Notes under the pieces: generated by a model
Database searches by the model: none
What the model was told of the DNA's origin: nothing
The model's input: the letters and a program-made list of their open reading frames with translations, nothing else
Shown here: in pieces, positions 56,287-64,000 of the stretch
Numbering within the stretch: position 1 is the stretch's first letter
Layout of the letters: each line of letters starts with the position of its first letter
Assembly: GCF_016807805.1 (NCBI RefSeq)
Contig: NZ_CP063362.1
Coordinates: 1,426,001-1,490,000, forward strand
Reading direction: 5' to 3'
Source of the DNA: Xanthobacter dioxanivorans
GTDB taxonomy: Bacteria; Pseudomonadota; Alphaproteobacteria; Rhizobiales; Xanthobacteraceae
DNA length: 64,000 bases
Made by a program: the position numbers and the translations under genes

Positions 56287-57105
56287 TCACCCCGCCGCCG
56301 CGACGCCGGAGCCGGCGAAGTTGCGGGCCAGCGCCAGCACCGCCCAGGTGATGGCGCCGAGGGCGAGGGACAGAGCGGCGGCGGTGGCGAAGTTCGCGTT
56401 GAGGGTGAACTCCGTATAGATGGTCATGGCCAGCACATCGATGCGCGTGGCCAGGGTGAAGGCGGTGCCGAAGGCGCCCATGGCAGTGGCGAAGGCGATG
56501 GCACCGGAGGCCATGAGCGCCGGCGCGATCCCCGGCAGGGTCACGTCGCGCAGCACCTCCAGCCGGCCGGCGCCGAGCGAGCGCGCCGCTTCCTCCAGCG
56601 CCGGATCGAGCTTCTCCGCCGCCGCCATGAGGGTCACCAGCACCCGCGGCAGGGAGAAATAGACATAGCCGGCGAAGAGGCCCGCCATGGAATAGGCGAA
56701 CACCCAGCGCCCGAGCCCAAGGCTCATGGAGAGGCTGGACAAAAGCCCCTGCCGCCCCGCCAGCAGGATGACCATGAAGCCCACCACCACGCCGGGGAAG
56801 GCGAGGGGCAGGGTGAGCAGGGAGACGAGGAGCGCGCGACCGGGGAAACGGTTGCGCGCCAGGAACAGGGCCACCACCGTGCCGGCGGCCAGCGTCGCCG
56901 CCGTCACCGCCGCCGACAGGAGCAGGGTGGCGACGAGGGTCGCGAGGTGCCGTGGATTGGTGAGGATGGCAACGTATTCCGCCAGGCCGTTCGGCCCCGC
57001 GCCGGCGACGCCCACGAGCCGCACCAGGGGCAGCACGAAGAAGGCCGCCACGAACAGGAACAGCGGCAGCAGGAACAGGCGGGCGAGGCGGTCGGCGCTA
57101 TGCAT
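56287..57105 (-). CDS. ABC importer permease 1
   Basis: A 272-residue membrane protein with six predicted helices and the EAA loop EEAARSLGAGRLEVLRDVTLPGIAPAL. It pairs with the second permease downstream (4-base gap). It is separated from the binding-protein gene by a 252-base space holding an intergenic repeat. Confidence 0.9.
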   Translation of the reverse strand: MHSADRLARLFLLPLFLFVAAFFVLPLVRLVGVAGAGPNGLAEYVAILTNPRHLATLVATLLLSAAVTAATLAAGTVVALFLARNRFPGRALLVSLLTLPLAFPGVVVGFMVILLAGRQGLLSSLSMSLGLGRWVFAYSMAGLFAGYVYFSLPRVLVTLMAAAEKLDPALEEAARSLGAGRLEVLRDVTLPGIAPALMASGAIAFATAMGAFGTAFTLATRIDVLAMTIYTEFTLNANFATAAALSLALGAITWAVLALARNFAGSGVAAAG

Positions 57106-57173
57106 GGCGGTCTTTCGATGGATGCCATGCCCGGCGGGTCAGGGCATGCGGTGTTCGAGCGGGGCCGCGTCCC

Positions 57174-57342
57174 GTGCCCCGGCCGACCGGAGCGTCAGCG
57201 GAGGGAGAGCCGGGACCCAGCGCAACGAACCGCCGAAGGCCTGCCGAACCCGCCGCTGCCGGGGATACGGTCTGCTCCGCAGGATTCGTGTGCTGGGTCC
57301 CGGCTCGGCGCTCCGCCTTCGGCTGCGCTTGGCCGGGACATG
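57174..57342 (+). repeat. Intergenic palindromic repeat, copy 3 (inside the ABC operon)
   Basis: The left arm, 57174-57224, contains CCCCGGCCGACCGGAGCGTC and GGAGAGCCGGGACCCAGCGC. The right arm, about 57289-57342, is an imperfect inverted copy with GCTGGGTCCCGG (57292-57303) exactly complementary to CCGGGACCCAGC (57210-57221). Same family and orientation as 43727-43891. Confidence 0.8.
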
Positions 57343-57357
57343 CGGGCGTTTCTGTTC

Positions 57358-58380
57358 TTACTTCACCGCGTTCAGATACGCTTCCGAGAACGCCTTCTGG
57401 GCGGCTTCCATCTTGGCATAGTCCACCGGCTTGGCGCGGGCATAGTCGGAGGCCGGGAGGAAGCGGCTGGCCACGTCCTTCGGCAGCTCGATGTTGCGCG
57501 CCGGGCGCAGATAGGCCTTCGCCCACATGCCCTGCCCCTTGTCGGAGAGCACGTAGTCCAACACCTTCTTCGCCGCCTCGGGATGCGGCGCGCCCTTCAC
57601 CATGCTCATGACGTAGGGCACCACCACCGTGCCCTCGCACGGAATGACGAAGACGAAATTGCCCATGTCCGAGTAGCGGGCGCGGTAGGCGTTGAAATCG
57701 TAGTCGAACAGGATCGGGATCTCGCCCGAGACCACGCGGGCGTAGGAGGTCTGCTTCGGCACGATGGGCTGGTTCGCCTGCAGCTTGCGGAAATATTCGA
57801 TGCCCGGCCTGAAGTCGTCGAGGGTGCCGCCCAGCGCGCCATTCACCGCCACCGCGCCCACATAGCCGACGAAGGCGGAGGTGGGATCGAGGTAGCCGAC
57901 GAGGCCCTTGTATTCGCTCTTCAGGAGGTCCGCCCAGCAGGCCGGTACCGGCGTCTTGCCGAGCGCGTCCTTGTTCACGAACAGGCCGAGGGTGCCCGAA
58001 TGGATGGTGAACCAGTTGCCGTCCGGATCCTTCAGGCCCGCCGGGATGTCGGCAAAACCCTTCGGCTCGTAGGGCTGGGTGACGCCCGCATCCTTCGCCT
58101 TGATGCCGAAGGTGACGCCCAGATAGGCCACGTCCGCCACCGGGCTCGCCTTCTCCGCGATGATCTGGGTCAGGGACTGGCCGGAATTCTTGTTGTCCTG
58201 CGGCACGTCAATGCCGAGGTCGGCCTTGATCGCCTTCAGCATGCCGCCCCAGTCGGCCCATTCGGGCGGGCAATTGTAGCAGATGGCGTCCGCCGCCACG
58301 GCCGGGCGCGCCGGCACGAGGGCGACGGACACGGCGGCAAGGGCACTCGCGGCGAGAACACGGGTCAGGATGCGGCGCAT
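57358..58380 (-). CDS. ABC importer periplasmic substrate-binding protein
   Basis: A 340-residue protein with a signal peptide (LAASALAAVSVALVPARPAVA) and the fold pattern of extracellular solute-binding proteins of the iron/polyamine/phosphonate group: LTQIIAEKASPVADVAYLG, ACWADLLKSEYKGLVGYLDP, and the final DYVLSDKGQGMWAKAYLRPAR. The two cysteines in ICYNCPPEW may form a disulfide. It is the first structural gene of the importer operon, following the LacI regulator by 4 bases. Ligand unknown; the linked phosphodiesterase suggests an organophosphate. Confidence 0.9.
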   Translation of the reverse strand: MRRILTRVLAASALAAVSVALVPARPAVAADAICYNCPPEWADWGGMLKAIKADLGIDVPQDNKNSGQSLTQIIAEKASPVADVAYLGVTFGIKAKDAGVTQPYEPKGFADIPAGLKDPDGNWFTIHSGTLGLFVNKDALGKTPVPACWADLLKSEYKGLVGYLDPTSAFVGYVGAVAVNGALGGTLDDFRPGIEYFRKLQANQPIVPKQTSYARVVSGEIPILFDYDFNAYRARYSDMGNFVFVIPCEGTVVVPYVMSMVKGAPHPEAAKKVLDYVLSDKGQGMWAKAYLRPARNIELPKDVASRFLPASDYARAKPVDYAKMEAAQKAFSEAYLNAVK

Positions 58381-58384
58381 GGCG

Positions 58385-59452
58385 TCAGCCTCGCGGGTTG
58401 GGGGTCGGGGGTGAAGGCGGGTTGCGCGGGACGGCCCGCTTGGGCGCGGCGGCGAGCGTGCCGCCGGGGCGCAGGGTGAAGGGCAGGCGCTCGACGCGCG
58501 GTCCCTCGCCCTCCTCCAGCATGGCGAAGAGCATCTCCACGGCGCGCTCGCCCATCCGCCGGGTGGGGGTGTCCACGGTGGCGAGGCTGGGGTTCATGGC
58601 CCGCCCCAGGGCGATGCCGTCGAAGCCGGCGAGGGACACGTCGCGCGGCACCGCGAGGCCGAGCTCGCGCAGCGCGCCCGCCACCGAGAGGGCCAGCAGG
58701 TCGTTGGAGCACAGGGCCGCGGTGGGCCGGCCGGCGCCGGCGAACAGCCCGGCGAGGGCGGCGGCGTGGCTCGGGGCGTCGCCCAGATAATCGAGCTCCA
58801 CCGGCGCCTCGGGAGCGAGGCCGGCGGCTTCCATGGCGGCGCGGTAGCCCTCATGGCGGCGCCGCGAGCGGTCGGAGGTGGAGAAGCGGCCGGCGAGATA
58901 GGCGATGCGGCGGTGCCCGGCGGCGATCATCGCCCCGGTCAGCGCATGGGTTGCGGCCGCATTGTCCACGCACACCGCCGCGCGGGCGTCCGCGGCCGGC
59001 TCATTGTGGATGAGCACGTAGGCGATGCCCTCGGCGTCGAGCAAGTCGAGGGTGGGATTGTGATCGGCGTCGGCGACGGTGAGGAGCAGCCCGGCCACGT
59101 TCTGCGCCACCAGCGTTTCCACCAGCTCCGCCTCGCGGCCGGGCTCGTAGTCCGTGGCGGTAAGCAGCAGGGTATGGCCGCGCCGCCGCGCCTCGCCCTC
59201 CATGCCGGCGACGGAGGCCGCGAAGACCGGGTTGGTGAGGCTGGGAATGACCACGCCCAGGGTGCGCATGCGCAGGGTCTTCAGCGCCCGGCCGATCTCG
59301 CTGGGGCGGAAGCCGAGCTCGGCGACGGCCGTCCGCACCCGCGCTTCCACCTCGGAGCTGGTGGGGGCGGAGCGGTTGATGACGCGGCTCACCGTCGCGA
59401 TGGAGCAGCCGGCGCGTTCGGCAACCGTGCGGATGGTGACGATGCGGGCCAT
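58385..59452 (-). CDS. LacI-family regulator of the ABC importer operon
   Basis: A 355-residue LacI/GalR protein with the helix-turn-helix TIRTVAERAGCSIATVSRVIN and a hinge with LKTLRMRTLGVVIPSL. The periplasmic-binding-protein-like effector domain contains FDGIALGRAMNPSLATVDTP. It starts the operon (the binding-protein gene follows 4 bases later), so it probably controls itself and the importer. ATG 59452 has AGGA upstream, and a LacI-type half-palindrome lies at 59489-59502. The C-terminus is Pro-rich. Confidence 0.92.
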   Translation of the reverse strand: MARIVTIRTVAERAGCSIATVSRVINRSAPTSSEVEARVRTAVAELGFRPSEIGRALKTLRMRTLGVVIPSLTNPVFAASVAGMEGEARRRGHTLLLTATDYEPGREAELVETLVAQNVAGLLLTVADADHNPTLDLLDAEGIAYVLIHNEPAADARAAVCVDNAAATHALTGAMIAAGHRRIAYLAGRFSTSDRSRRRHEGYRAAMEAAGLAPEAPVELDYLGDAPSHAAALAGLFAGAGRPTAALCSNDLLALSVAGALRELGLAVPRDVSLAGFDGIALGRAMNPSLATVDTPTRRMGERAVEMLFAMLEEGEGPRVERLPFTLRPGGTLAAAPKRAVPRNPPSPPTPNPRG

Positions 59453-59488
59453 GATCGATCCTGCGGCGGGCGATGCCGGATGACAACG

Positions 59489-59502
59489 CGAAACCGTTTT
59501 CA
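59489..59502 (-). promoter_or_regulatory. Candidate LacI-family operator
   Basis: Read on the minus strand the site is TGAAAACGGTTTCG, an imperfect palindrome (TGAAA...TTTCG) of the kind bound by LacI/GalR proteins. It lies 37 bases before the start of the lacI-type gene, in the right place for autoregulation. Confidence 0.55.
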
Positions 59503-59631
59503 GGATCGATACCCACCCCACGCGACGGGCGTGTGACGGCGGGCCCAAAGGCAACAGCGGGCGTGCCGAGGCACGCCCGCTGCGGGGAAGGGACAATCAA
59601 GGGCGGCGAGCATCCCTTCCTTCGCGTGGCC

Positions 59632-60305
59632 TCACCGGGGCGGGAGGCGATCATCCTTCGGTTCGTGGGGCGGACCCATCGGCGGCGGGCCCATGGGAAG
59701 AGGCGGGGGCAGGAGAGGCGGGGGCAGGAGCGTCGGCTCGATGCGCGCCAGACGCTCCAGCTGATCCGGTGTCAGCCGCGCTTTCAGAACCTCCACCGCC
59801 TGCGCCAGCCGGACACCGGCCTGGCCGGCCTCTGCCACCCGCGCGGCAAAGGCCGAGGTCAGGGCGAAGGCATCCGCCGGCGAAGCCGCGCCAACCCGGT
59901 CGGGCGGCGGCGGGGCCACGGCGGGCGGACCGGGCGGCGGCGGAACCGCCGCCTGCAGCGCATCGGTGAAGTCGCGCCACGCATCGAGCTGTCCGGCGCG
60001 GATCCCGATCGCGGTTTCCGCCGAGGCGAGGCTGCGGGCGAGGGCCAGCGGACCCGGCGGCGGCCGGCGTCCATCATGGGGGCCGCGCGGCCCCGGCGGG
60101 CGGGACGCTTCTTGCGGGCGGGCCTCGGCCGAAGCTCCCTGCATCTCCAGCGCAGCCATGCGCACGGGCTCCTCGCCCGAGGCCTGCGGCAGCCGGTCCT
60201 GACTCTTCCTCATGGGCGCCGCGGGCGCGGCGAGAAGGCCCGCCCCAGAAGGGGGAGGATGAGCGCCCCGGCGAGGATCGCCTTGCGGAGTGGTGTCTGC
60301 GGCAT
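59632..60305 (-). pseudogene. Spy/CpxP-like (LTXXQ) periplasmic protein, interrupted by a one-base frameshift
   Basis: The frame from ATG 60305 encodes a signal peptide ([20 protein letters not shown]) but stops at 60210. The body continues in another frame down to 59632, with the helical region [20 protein letters not shown] and the LTxxQ motif [15 protein letters not shown], then a Pro-rich tail. Adding one base to the C-run at 60243-60246 fuses them as [17 protein letters not shown], a perfect signal-peptide end, and gives 224 residues. Without it, only a 193-residue protein from ATG 60213 lacking an export signal can be read. It is divergent from an OmpR-type two-component system, as cpxP is from cpxRA, so it may be a periplasmic sensor-inhibitor. 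Confidence 0.75.
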
Positions 60306-60536
60306 CGAGTGCCTCCTCAGAACCGTTGATGGGGGCACTGTGGCGGGCGCAGGTTGCTGCCGAAGGTCTCCATATGTCCAAAAGTCACGGCAGCGCCCGG
60401 ATTTGTGACGCAATGTTGCTGGACTGCGGTGGGCAATATTCGGATGCACGGCAAGCGCGCCGCGTCGGCCGGCTCCTTTATTCTCGAAGGCGCTGCGGCT
60501 TCGGCCGCCGGTCCAGGAAGCGGGAGGAGCAAGCGG

Positions 60537-61256
60537 GTGGAGGCGGGTGCGCACATCCTCGTCGTCGACGACGATCTCGAAATCCGCCGGCTGCTCGGGC
60601 GCTACCTGGCGGCGCAGGGCTTCCGGGTGACGACGGCGGGCGACGGGCGCGAGATGCAGGAGAAGCTCGCCACCCAGCGCATCGACCTGGTGGTGCTCGA
60701 CCTCATGCTGCCCGACGCCTCCGGGCTCGACCTGTGCCGCGGCCTCCAGGCCGGCCCGCGCACGCCGGTGATCCTGCTGACCGCCCTCAAGGAGGACGTG
60801 GACCGTATCATCGGCCTCGAGATCGGCGCCGACGACTATCTCGGCAAGCCCTTCAACCCGCGCGAACTGGTGGCGCGCATCCGCGCCGTGCTGCGCCGCT
60901 CCGGCCCGCCGGAGGCGACGCCCGCCGATACCCGGGCCTACCGCTTCGCCCGCTTCCGCGCCGAGCCGGAACTGCGCCGGGTCACCGACGAGGCAGGCAG
61001 CGAGATACCCCTCACCGGCGCCGAGTTCGACCTGCTCATGGCCTTCCTGGAGCGGCCGGGGCGCATCCTGTCCCGCGACCAGCTGCTCGACATCACCAAG
61101 GGCCGCGAGGCCGGCCCCTTCGACCGCTCGGTGGACGTGCTGGTCAGTCGCCTGCGGCGCAAGCTCGGTGACCAGGGGACGTTCCAGATCCTGAAGACCC
61201 TGCGCAACGGCGGCTACCAGCTCGCGGTGCGGGTGGAACAGGAGGACGCGGTGTGA
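60537..61256 (+). CDS. OmpR-family two-component response regulator
   Basis: A 239-residue protein, the standard OmpR length. Its receiver domain starts HILVVDDDLEIRRLLG and contains the phosphorylated Asp in VVLDLMLPDASG and the conserved Lys in YLGKPFNPREL. The C-terminal winged helix contains GAEFDLLMAFLERPGRILSRDQLL and RSVDVLVSRLRRKL. The GTG start at 60537 is well supported by GGGAGGAG 7 bases upstream; longer frames have no such site. It overlaps the kinase gene as GTGA. Confidence 0.94.
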   Translation: MEAGAHILVVDDDLEIRRLLGRYLAAQGFRVTTAGDGREMQEKLATQRIDLVVLDLMLPDASGLDLCRGLQAGPRTPVILLTALKEDVDRIIGLEIGADDYLGKPFNPRELVARIRAVLRRSGPPEATPADTRAYRFARFRAEPELRRVTDEAGSEIPLTGAEFDLLMAFLERPGRILSRDQLLDITKGREAGPFDRSVDVLVSRLRRKLGDQGTFQILKTLRNGGYQLAVRVEQEDAV

Positions 61257-62535
61257 GAACCCTGCGCGCGCAGGTCACCGCCATCCTCGTGGTGGCGGTC
61301 CTGGTGGTGATCGCCCTCGCCAACAGCGCGTCCTTCTTCCTCTCCCGGCCGCCCGAGCTGCCCTTCGGCGGCATCGGCGCGATCGCCCGCCACGTCGCCG
61401 AGACCGCCGACCTGGCCGCCGCCGTGCCCGCCGGCACGCCGGCTCCCGGCCTCTCGACCGCCCCCCGGCCGGCGCGATCGCCGAGGAGCCCACCCGCCGC
61501 CTCGCGGAGGCCCTCGCCCAGAACGGCCGGAGCCTTCGGGTGCGCGTGGTGCATCCCGAGGGCGGCGGCCCGCTGGTGACCGCGGCCGGCCTGCCGGACG
61601 GACGCTGGCTGGTGATCCGGGATGCCGGTGGCCTGCCGCCGCTGCCGCCCGGCCCGCCCGGAGGCCCCTTCGGCTTTGCCATCTGGCTCACCTGCATGGT
61701 GGCGGGCGTGACCGGCGTGGTTGTCCTCGTCGTGCGGCGGCTGACCAAGCCGCTCTCGCTGATCGAGGAGGCGGTGACCCGCATCGGTCCGGACGGCGAG
61801 CCGCCGGTGCTGCCGGAGGAAGGCCCGGCGGAGGTCCGTGCCGCCGCCGCGGCCATCAACCGCCTGTCGGCCCGCCTCAAGTCGGCCATGGACAGCCGCA
61901 TGCGCATCGTGGCCGGCGCGGCGCACGATCTGCGCACGCCGCTGACCCGCATGCGCCTGCGGGCCGAGTTCATCCCCGACGACGAGGAACGGGTCCAGTG
62001 GCTCGCCGACCTCGCCGAGCTCGACCGCATCGCCGACAGCGCCATCCGCCTGGTGCGCGAGGAGGTGGAAGGCGGGCCGGAGGAGGTGGTGCGCCTCGAT
62101 GTGCTGGTGGAGGGGGTCGTCGCCGAGGTGGAGGAAGCCCGCTGCCCGGTCCGCCTCGTGGACGCCGAACCGGCAAGCGTGCGCGGGCGCCCGCTCTCGC
62201 TGCGGCGCGCGACGCGCAACCTGGTGGTGAACGCGGCGACCCACGGCGGCGGCGCCCGGGTGGCGGTGCGGCAGGACAACGGCCGCGCGCTGCTGCTCAT
62301 CGAGGATGACGGGCCGGGCATTCCCGAGGCCCTCATGGGGCAGGTGTTCGAGCCGTTCTTCCGGGTGGACCCGGCGCGCCACGTGAAGATTCCCGGCGCG
62401 GGCCTCGGGCTTGCCATCGCCAACGAGATCATCTCGCGGCATGGCGGGCGCCTCGTGCTCGCCAACCGGCCGGGGGGCGGCCTGCTTCAGCAGGTGGAGC
62501 TGCCGGCGGTGACGCGGGACGGGGCCGGCGGCTGA
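61253..62535 (+). pseudogene. Two-component sensor histidine kinase, interrupted by a one-base frameshift
   Basis: The first frame (from GTG 61253) encodes a transmembrane helix (TAILVVAVLVVIALANSASFF) and the start of a periplasmic domain, then drifts out of phase and ends at 61579. The second frame, ending at 62535, has a second transmembrane helix and HAMP linker (VVVLVVRRLTKPLSLIEEAV). It also has H-box GAAHDLRTPLTRMR, N-box RNLVVNAATHG, G1 EDDGPGIP, F-box FEPFFRVD and G2 GLGLAIAN. Making the C-run at 61461-61466 seven bases instead of six joins them (...LSTAPPAGAIAEEP...) as a 427-residue EnvZ/CpxA-type kinase. It is coupled to the response regulator by GTGA. The signal sensed is unknown. 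Confidence 0.9.
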
Positions 62536-62584
62536 CGCCCCGGCCCGCGACGCACGGGCAGGGCCCGCCGGCTCAGGCTCAGGC

Positions 62585-63466
62585 TCAGCGGGTCGGCACC
62601 GGCTTCTCGCCGCGATAGTCGTAGAAGCCACGCTGGGTCTTGCGGCCGAGCCAGCCGGCCTCGACATACTTCACCAGCAGCGGGCAGGGGCGGTACTTGG
62701 AATCCGCCAGTCCCTCGTGCAGCACCTGCATGACCGCGAGGCAGGTGTCGAGGCCGATGAAGTCGGCGAGCTGCAGCGGGCCCATGGGATGGTTGGCGCC
62801 GAGCTTCATGGCCCGGTCGATGGAATCCACGCTGCCGACGCCCTCGTAGAGGGTGTAGATGGCCTCGTTGATCATGGGCAGCAGGATGCGGTTGACGATG
62901 AAGGCCGGGAAGTCCTCGGCCACCGCATAGGTCTTGTGCAGGCGGGTGACGAACTGCTTGGAGCTCTCGAAGGTGTCGTCGTCGGTGGCGATGCCGCGCA
63001 CCAGCTCCACCAGCTCCATCAGCGGCACCGGATTCATGAAGTGAATGCCGATGAAGCGCTCCGGCCGGTCGGTGGAGGCGGCGAGCCGGGTGATGGAGAT
63101 GGACGAGGTGTTGGAGGCGAGCATCGCCTCCGGCTTCACCACCGCGCAGAGGCCGGCGAAGATCTTGCGCTTCACCTCCTCCTTCTCGGTGGCGGATTCG
63201 ATCACGAGATCGCACTCGGACAGGCCCTCGACCTTCTCCGCCGCAACGATGCGGCCGAGCGCCTCGTGCCGGGCCTCCTCGGTCACCACGCCCCTGGACA
63301 CCTGCTTGGCCATGTTGCCGTTGATGGTGGCAAGGCCCGAGCGGATGCGGTCGGGATCCGCGTCGTGGAGGGCCACGTCATAGCCGGCGAGGGCGCAGAC
63401 GTGCGCGATGCCGTTGCCCATCTGGCCAGCGCCGATGACCCCGACCTTCTTGATCTCGAGCGGCAT
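62585..63466 (-). CDS. hbd: 3-hydroxybutyryl-CoA dehydrogenase
   Basis: A 293-residue NAD(P)-dependent dehydrogenase with the Rossmann motif GVIGAGQMGNGIAHVCALAGYDV and the active-site segment FIGIHFMNPVPLMELVE (catalytic His). The C-terminal dimer domain has NRILLPMINEAIY and DFIGLDTCLAVMQVLH. It interconverts acetoacetyl-CoA and 3-hydroxybutyryl-CoA in butyrate/PHB metabolism. Coming after etfA on the same strand (89 bases) is a widely conserved order. The stop lies in a GCTCAG triplet repeat (62571-62588) that separates it from the convergent kinase gene. Confidence 0.95.
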   Translation of the reverse strand: MPLEIKKVGVIGAGQMGNGIAHVCALAGYDVALHDADPDRIRSGLATINGNMAKQVSRGVVTEEARHEALGRIVAAEKVEGLSECDLVIESATEKEEVKRKIFAGLCAVVKPEAMLASNTSSISITRLAASTDRPERFIGIHFMNPVPLMELVELVRGIATDDDTFESSKQFVTRLHKTYAVAEDFPAFIVNRILLPMINEAIYTLYEGVGSVDSIDRAMKLGANHPMGPLQLADFIGLDTCLAVMQVLHEGLADSKYRPCPLLVKYVEAGWLGRKTQRGFYDYRGEKPVPTR

Positions 63467-63555
63467 GATTCTCTCGTTTTTCGCCTGTAAGCCGGGGGGA
63501 GAGCCGGCGCCCTGGTGGCCGCGGCCGGGATGCGCCCGGCCGCCTGCTCCTGATC

Positions 63556-64000
63556 CTATCCCTTCGCCTTGGCGATTTCCGCCTTGAGCTCGGGGATGAC
63601 GGTGTTGATGTCGCCGACGAGGCCGTAGTCGGCCACCTGGAAGATGGGGGCCTCCTCATCCTTGTTGACGGCGACGATGACCTTGGAATCCTTCATGCCG
63701 GCCAGGTGCTGGATCGCTCCGGAGATGCCCAGGGCGATGTACAGCTCGGGGGCCACCACCTTGCCGGTCTGGCCCACCTGCCAGTCGTTCGGGGCATAGC
63801 CCGCGTCCACCGCGGCGCGCGAGGCGCCCACCGCCGCGCCCAGCACGTCGGCCAGGGGCTCGATCAGCTCGGCGAACTTCTCCCGCGAGCCCAAAGCGCG
63901 GCCGCCGGAGACGATGATCTTCGCCGCGGTCAGCTCCGGGCGGTCGGAGGCGGCGATGCTCTCTTCCACGAAAGTGGAGATACCGGGATCGGCCACCGCC
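63556..64000 (-). CDS. etfA: Electron transfer flavoprotein alpha subunit, C-terminal part (runs off the window)
   Basis: 148 residues of the EtfA FAD-binding domain, entering from beyond position 64000. Diagnostic stretches are [41 protein letters not shown] and [21 protein letters not shown], and the C-terminal DKEEAP-type segment reads [15 protein letters not shown]. EtfAB carries electrons from acyl-CoA dehydrogenases to the quinone pool. The GTG at 63994-63996 is an internal valine, not a start. Upstream parts, and presumably etfB, lie outside the window. Confidence 0.96.
   Translation of the reverse strand, partial: AVADPGISTFVEESIAASDRPELTAAKIIVSGGRALGSREKFAELIEPLADVLGAAVGASRAAVDAGYAPNDWQVGQTGKVVAPELYIALGISGAIQHLAGMKDSKVIVAVNKDEEAPIFQVADYGLVGDINTVIPELKAEIAKAKG

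Noticed and set aside
60354..60536. N-terminal extension of the response regulator
   Set aside because: The in-frame ATGs at 60354 and 60444 lack ribosome binding sites; GTG 60537 has a strong one and yields the standard OmpR length.
62571..62588. GCTCAG triplet repeat at the end of the hydroxybutyryl-CoA dehydrogenase gene as a regulatory repeat
   Set aside because: Only three 6-base units, covering the stop codon region between convergent genes; too short to argue a function.

Overview
The window is about 69-70% GC and gene-dense. It looks like chromosomal DNA from an alphaproteobacterium of the Hyphomicrobiales, most likely Xanthobacter or a close relative. The main evidence is a complete red-type (form IC) Calvin cycle operon in the order cbbL-S-X-F-P-T-A-E, with the LysR regulator cbbR divergent from cbbL. 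This is the arrangement known from Xanthobacter flavus. The species call is inference.

Layout. 1-9194: a patatin-like lipase fragment and acetoacetate decarboxylase, a WD40 protein, a secreted Ntn hydrolase, an acyl-CoA thioesterase, hrpB, rplU-rpmA with a promoter and terminator, a GNAT acetyltransferase and rppH. 9749-20294: an Omp25-like porin, then a PPIase plus three HupE/UreJ-like membrane proteins in one overlapping operon, a DUF3604 protein, a giant fused MFS/spermidine-synthase-like protein, a CopC-like protein and a putative 2OG-Fe(II) oxygenase. 20344-32086: a full type II secretion cluster, with gspE-F-G-H-I-J-K-L-M-N-like on the minus strand and gspD plus a Sel1-repeat gene divergent on the plus strand. 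32139-35761: an EmrAB-type efflux pair with a divergent TetR regulator and two clear operators. 35778-41347: two alpha/beta hydrolase genes (one a two-domain fusion), an extensin-like lipoprotein and a DUF429 protein. 41434-53582: an acetyl-CoA hydrolase/CoA-transferase, the cbb operon and cbbR. 53616-59452: an ABC importer with a metallophosphodiesterase and a LacI regulator. 59632-62535: a Spy/CpxP-like periplasmic protein divergent from an OmpR-type two-component system. 62585-64000: 3-hydroxybutyryl-CoA dehydrogenase and the C-terminal part of etfA.

How the genes work together. The cbb operon supplies RuBisCO, its CbbX activase, and the enzymes that regenerate ribulose bisphosphate. CbbR probably acts at the TTCAGG-AAA-CCTGAA dyad and a weaker neighbour next to the cbbL promoter. 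The gsp genes encode nearly all type II secretion parts and are translationally coupled by 4-base overlaps. Acetoacetate decarboxylase, the CoA-transferase, hydroxybutyryl-CoA dehydrogenase and EtfA fit a PHB/fatty-acid-using metabolism.

A caution for every reader: four genes (gspD, cbbF, the Spy-like gene and the sensor kinase) are each broken by a frameshift. In each case restoring exactly one base in a G or C run repairs the gene. The shared pattern points to under-called homopolymers in the assembly rather than to real gene decay. Intergenic spaces hold at least three copies of a ~170-base palindromic repeat, two of them inside the cbb operon, and a second inverted-repeat type between gspF and gspG. 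I saw no tRNA, rRNA, CRISPR array, transposase or integrase.
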